From: Lytechinus variegatus
Taxonomy: Eukaryota > Echinodermata > Echinoidea > Temnopleuroida > Toxopneustidae
NCBI RefSeq assembly: GCF_018143015.1
Contig: NC_054740.1
Coordinates: 71,941,856 to 72,005,855, forward strand
DNA: 64,000 bases
Reading direction: 5' to 3'
The notes under the pieces are model-generated. The model searched no databases. It was not told the origin of the DNA and saw only the letters and a list, made by a program, of their open reading frames with translations. The position numbers and the translations under genes are program-made. Of the stretch, positions 58,067 to 64,000 are shown piece by piece (position 1 is the first letter of the stretch; every line of letters starts with the position of its first letter).

Positions 58067-60340
58067 TTTGTTCTTCATGTTTGTTATCAGGGAAATATAT
58101 CACTTAATTGTTACTCATCTTGGACTTGATACTTTTAATGGAAAAACATCTCGTGCAATAGATTAATACGATTTCTACGACTAGACTGATATATCAGGTA
58201 TGGTGCCAGGCGAGAGGTGTTGGGGTCCGAGGCAAAGAAAGAAAGACGAACTGGAGTATAAGAAAGAGAAATCCGAAACATTAATTACTAGTAATATATA
58301 CATTGGAAATATGACGTCATCTCTATCGTCCCATCTTCATCTCTAAAACTATCCTGGCGCCATTCCTGATTTGTATGCACACCAAAAGAAATGGCCCCAA
58401 ACGAGGAACCCATCAAATGATAACATTTGATTCTGTATGGTGAAGTAATAATCAAGTGCAAAAATAAATTCACTCGACTTTGATCCATTCGGTATTTGTT
58501 GTTTCGATGATAGTTTGTACTTTTTATTAAGAACGCACTGTATATGTTTGTACGATATGGTTATAATGATGACAGTTTTATTAACATATTTTCTATATTG
58601 TTTTTAAATTGTATTAAGCATTGTATTCATTTTTTATATAAAAAGGTTTACTACAAGTAAGGAAAAGGGGCATTACAAATAATGGTTTAATTAATGATTG
58701 GTTTGAAAATATTATGGGTGAAACGTGTTATTGGTAGAGGGTTGTTTAAAAAAGAGAAATATATTTAACTTGGATCATTCGTTTCAAAATTCAGAATTGA
58801 GGTGAAATCCTAAATCAGTGAATTGCCAATATGTAATTGATGACTAGAAAGCTTTTTGAAACAGAAAACCTTCATTGATTTATTTCTAGTGTAATGTCGT
58901 TATCACTATCAACCTAAAGGGTTCGTAGACCGTTTTTCAAAGTTTGGGGCTGACTTTCAAAAACAGTTTATTGAAAAACTTGGGGAGGGGCTCAAACCCC
59001 CAAGCCCCAGCCGGCCACTGATCAATCTTTGCGATTAACTGCACTTCCATGCAACAATAATATTCATCACATTTTGAAAAAAAAATGATATGCTTCCCTA
59101 TTATAATATATGAATCAATATGACTCTTATTTAAAATGTGCAACAAGGAGGACTATTATGCTGCAGGTGGAATCTTAACAGTTTTTTTCCCCCATGGTTG
59201 TCGCGAGTTCCCATTATATGTTTATTCGTAAATAGTTCCACTTTTTAGTTCTTTCTTATATCCCGTTATAGCTTGCTCTCATCTATGGAATATTCATTAT
59301 CTTCCAAAAATAACTATTGTGATGCTCAGGGAGTGAATATAATAAATAATTTAAGAACTATGAAACTAGTCCATTCATCTTAGACTAACTCAAGCCTACT
59401 TTATTTCTTTTTTTGACATTTTAGAACGTGCTATTCTCTAAGCTTTTGTTCATTTTGTTATCCTTCCTCTCTTCATCTTCTTTTTTCTCTCTTCGTTTTC
59501 TCCTTTCTCTTTCTATCAGTTTTAATTTCCTCCTGTTCTTCCCAACCCTCTTCTGCACTCCCATTTATTCTTTTTGTCATATTTATTATCTTTATCATGC
59601 TGGAACACCCCTTACCCGTCATCATCGTCATCATCATCACCATCACAATGATCATATATTCTAGACTTCAGAAGAAGCAACAACTATTTAAGAATAATTT
59701 TAGAAATTTATTTAAAAAAAACACTTAAACAATTCCATCAACACTTTACATCGAACAATGGAGCATCATGATTTCTGTACAACAACTCTGATGGCAAGTT
59801 CACACTAAAAGTATTCATCGTTTCAACACTAAAACCATCTTTGAAAATCGACATAAAATCATTTTGTCGATAGAGGGCGGTGATGATAAAAACATCATTT
59901 AGATACAACATACGATGGCATAATTATAATCAATATCATCGTTGGAATGTAATAATAGGACATATCAAGTTAAACAAGATGATAATTGACGTAAATACAA
60001 ACAGAATAAGAAATTTTAAGAACAGTTTGAGTAATATCAAAAACATTAATCTAACACTTCGTATTGCACGTGAATAGATGTAAAAAAAATATCAATAAAG
60101 AGTTTTCACCCCCTTGTGCATGCAAATGGCCTAATATTAAGAAAGTACCTTATTTGGTATTATATTTTCATCAAACCAGATTTAGCGATTATTATAAAAA
60201 AAAACGCTTTTTGGACATTCAAGCGCTCGGTACAAGATTTCGTCACCTTTCATTTCGATGTATACCACAATCTTGCGTCATTTCCATTTTAACAATCATT
60301 TCTTCTCCTCAGACATAACTTATGTCTTTTTTAAAATAAT
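58067..60340. other. Intergenic, nothing recognised
   Basis: AT-rich. 'ggggctcaaacccccaagcc' near 58988 is a variant of the repeat at 7710-7770. A CT-rich run spans 59460-59560, and a short ATC run 59620-59650. No coding region is supported. Confidence 0.4.
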
Positions 60341-60344
60341 TCTT

Positions 60345-61010
60345 TGTTTCGAAAATCTTATATATAAACAGACTTCTACTTCGACAATATCATGTCTAGA
60401 ATTCCTTGTGCTTTGACATCCTCATATGTAGAGTAATACCTGATTTGATAACCTTATGTCTAAAATTCTTTGTTTCTAGATTTGCGTGTGTTACGACAAC
60501 CTTTTATCCAGCATTCCTTGTGCTTCGACAACCGCATGTCTAGAATTCTTTTTGTTTCGACAACCTTATTTTACCTTTCATTACGTTTCAACAACCTTAT
60601 GTCTAAAATCAACTGTTAAACAACATTCATTTAAAATTTCCTGTGCTTCAACAACCTTATATCTAAAAATTCTTGGTGTTTCGACCACCTTGATTTTACC
60701 TTTCATTATATTCCAACAAACCTTTGTCTAAAATTCATTGTATTTCGACAACATGTTATTTAGAATTCTTTGTAATTCAACAACCTTATGTCGAGGATTC
60801 TTGATGTTTCGACAACCTTGTTTTTACCTTTCATTATATTCCAACAAACCTTTGTCTAAAATTCATTGAATTTCGACAACTTGTCATTTAGAATTCTTTG
60901 TAATTCGACAACCTTATGTCGAGGATTCTAGATGTTTCGACAGCCATACATTGTTTACCATTCATTGTGTTTCAACAAACTTATGTCTAGAATTGCTGGT
61001 GTTTCGATAA
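60345..61010. repeat. Minisatellite with 128-bp higher-order period
   Basis: Basic units of about 40 bp read 'tttcgacaaccttatgtcta' then 'gaattctttgtg', with about 16 units of varied quality. Within it, two neighbouring 128-bp blocks (60679-60806 and 60807-60934) are almost identical and each holds three variant units, so a trimer has been duplicated. It lies about 0.9-1.4 kb past the T-brain stop on the other strand. Confidence 0.85.
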
Positions 61011-61811
61011 AAAAAATACCTGTCACTTTGCTTTGACAACCGCTTCTACATTCAGACACTCTTTGGTGCAACGCATATTTTAAAAATTCTGGGTAAATTT
61101 TACGTTCAACAATTCTTAAAAGTCGAATGAATTTATTTCATAAACTCTTATTTAAACCACGCTTTGATTTTAAGATTTTAAAACATTATGTATACTCATT
61201 AATGGAATTGTCCTACATTTAAATATATAATTTTTTGCCAGAATACGAGAATGAATCTTGTCTTCTTGAAGAGCAATAATGATCTGAACAATGCACTTGG
61301 TATAATTGTCATTTTAATTATCTCACATCGTAAATAAAAAAAAAAGAATTTATTTTTTTTTTAAATTGTGTTTAATTCAACATGTTCAATGGACCTTGAA
61401 ATGAAATCAGTCTCATGATCCATGATCAATAGTATTTCAAATCATTTGGAATGTTTCTACGACTCTCCATTTCACTATCAGAATTTACTATCAACTGAAT
61501 AAATCAGTAAGGACGTTAATAAAGTACATCATCATTTGTAGGACACGAAACACAAAACGGTCAGTCATTAATATGTTCACATCCATATCAACACAAAAGG
61601 CAAGAGAAACTTACATTGCTAAACTTTCATGACTCACGTCAATATTTAGGGAAGTGTAGCTCTAGCGCATGTTAGAACTACAATAAAACTATCTGGTAGT
61701 GACCATAAATGACTAATATTCAACCAGCTCTTTCTCAGTTTGTGGTTTTGTCTGAGGCATGATACTTATGCAACAACGGATTCCGCCAAACGTTCTACTA
61801 CATTTCCATGG
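61011..61811 (-). other. T-brain 3' UTR and flank
   Basis: On the minus strand AATAAA lies at 61354-61349 and again at 61137-61132, giving possible 3' UTRs of about 0.46 and 0.68 kb. Both are followed by AT-rich sequence, so neither is certain. Confidence 0.4.
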
Positions 61812-62985
61812 TCATGCACTTGGATATGACTGGCCATGACACAGCATGTTATTGATGTGATTGTACGGTGATGGGGGAATGCTGTATCCACTCATACACG
61901 ATGGCTGAGAAGGAAATGTAGAGAAACTCTGCGCCGGAAAGTACATATTACCATACGGTTGAAATGCTTGATGGGGTGCTCCCGGCTGTGTGTGCACGAT
62001 GCTCTGAGGGTAGTGCTGTTTGGCGCCCTCTTGGTTGATATAGCCTTGATCTGTGGTAGATGTAAACTCACAAGAGGAAGGACTATTATGTTGGTCTCCA
62101 AGATCTGTCAGCTTTGGAGAGATACCTTCCGAGAGCTGCTCATCTGACATCTTCTGTCGCTTCGCAGCCCGACTCCCTCCGTCGCTGGAGTTGGACTTGG
62201 AATCGGGCGAACAATCCGAGGAAGGTGGAGTATTCAGCCATGTCATGTCCTGCCTGTCCACCAACTTCTGGGTATCTTGGCAAGTAGTTGGCGTGTGCAT
62301 GTCGGGTAAATGAGGAATGTCTACCTGTGGCGACGGATCACAAGGGTTTGAAAGATTAATCATTCCTGCAGACGAGCGGTAATGAATGGTTTTGGTGTCT
62401 CCATTAGCGGAGGTTGAGTCGCAAGGGGAAGGGAGCTGGGAATCACAATGCTGCTGCTGCTGCTGCATTTCGTGTTCCGTCCCACAGAGCGAGTTCTGGT
62501 CAACAATTGAAGCGAGCGAGGTAGGCACTGGAATCGGAAACGGCTTCGGGGAAGATGTCGACGAGTGCGGTGGGCTGATCGGGACGAAGGTGGGACGACT
62601 CAGATTCGAGGCATTTCCCACAAGCTTGAAAGCGGTCTCTTCGGGGTTTGGAAGCCGGAAATTCCCACCCGTCGGCCCGGCGCATCCGGCTGGAGATTGG
62701 CCGATGCTGCCGACTGGTGCCAACTGCGATGGTCGGTGATGGAATGTGGGGAATCGAAGGTGAGGGTGGTGGGGTTGGTGATGCGGGGATGGCCGATAGT
62801 GGGCGTTGTGTTGGTAGTGGTGTGGATGCTGATAGTGAGCAGTCTGGTGAGAGAGTGCCGCAGGATACTGTCCCATGTTGATGTTAGCTGCGTTAACTAC
62901 CGGTGCAGGACAGGAGTTCCTACTGACTGTCACGTTCTTTGACCGAGGACCATTCGAAAGAATACTGATGTCTCGTGGTGACAAG
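61812..62985 (-). CDS. T-brain (Tbr/Eomes-class) last exon
   Basis: C-terminal exon of a nuclear T-box transcription factor; in sea urchins Tbr acts in the skeletogenic mesoderm network (family knowledge). The exon enters through acceptor 'ttcattctaattcttgaatag' and completes an Asn codon, reading NLSPRDISILSNG. It then encodes a His-rich region (residues HQTAHYQHPHHYQHNAHY), Pro/Ser-rich stretches, a short Gln run (MQQQQQHC), a basic AAKRQKMSDEQ comparable with KRRRLSP in vertebrate Tbr1/Eomes, and ends GQSYPSA. TGA is at 61814-61812. No DNA-binding domain here; this is the regulatory tail. A TTG at 62993 opens the frame but lies in the intron and is not a start. Confidence 0.93.

Positions 62986-64000
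<1,015 letters not shown>

Noticed and set aside
60345-61010. CRISPR-like array
   Set aside because: Units vary in length and sequence and there are no unique spacers; it is a eukaryotic minisatellite with higher-order structure.

Overview
The window looks like gene-poor, repeat-rich, AT-rich DNA from an echinoderm, most likely a sea urchin. The basis is a T-brain (Tbr/Eomes-class) T-box gene, spliced genes with consensus GT..AG introns, and a dense mix of short palindromic DNA transposons, tRNA-derived SINEs and decayed CR1/L2-like LINEs. The species call is inference from overall character; no database was available.

Only two protein-coding genes can be modelled with confidence. (1) On the + strand, 43978-54347, ten coding exons join in phase into a 677-residue organic anion transporter (SLCO/OATP family, closest by eye to vertebrate SLCO4A1). 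A probable non-coding first exon ends at 41520. (2) On the - strand, 61812-63499, are the last two exons of a T-brain transcription factor: a 62-bp exon carrying the end of the T-box and the large C-terminal exon. The rest of the T-box lies beyond the right edge. The two genes are convergent, with about 7.5 kb between their stop codons. A third, weaker candidate is an unrecognised exon on the - strand at about 28360-28985, with a second open frame just downstream.

From 1 to 41 kb the window is almost wholly intergenic and made of repeats. They include palindromic MITEs (four or five families, several nested), a 600-bp element flanked by TTAA, two nearly identical 988-bp Tc1/mariner-like elements (the second lies at 56 kb, between the two genes), a 1.3-kb relative with about 400-bp inverted arms, three or four tRNA-derived SINEs, a 3.2-kb broken LINE (33.0-36.2 kb), shorter LINE pieces, microsatellites, and degenerate arrays carrying a GCGAGCGCGAGC-like core. 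From 41 to 54 kb is the transporter gene, whose introns hold more of the same repeats. From 54 to 61.8 kb is the convergent interval with MITEs and a 128-bp higher-order minisatellite just past the T-brain stop. I saw no retroviral, LTR or Polinton-type element, no CRISPR array, no rRNA and no convincing functional tRNA gene.

The most unusual structure is at 32681-33018: a cluster of about 42-bp palindromic units, bounded by perfect 32-bp direct repeats, at the 5' side of the broken LINE. The clearest history is at 30645-31484, where one MITE is split by a second and the break is bounded by duplicated TTAA.
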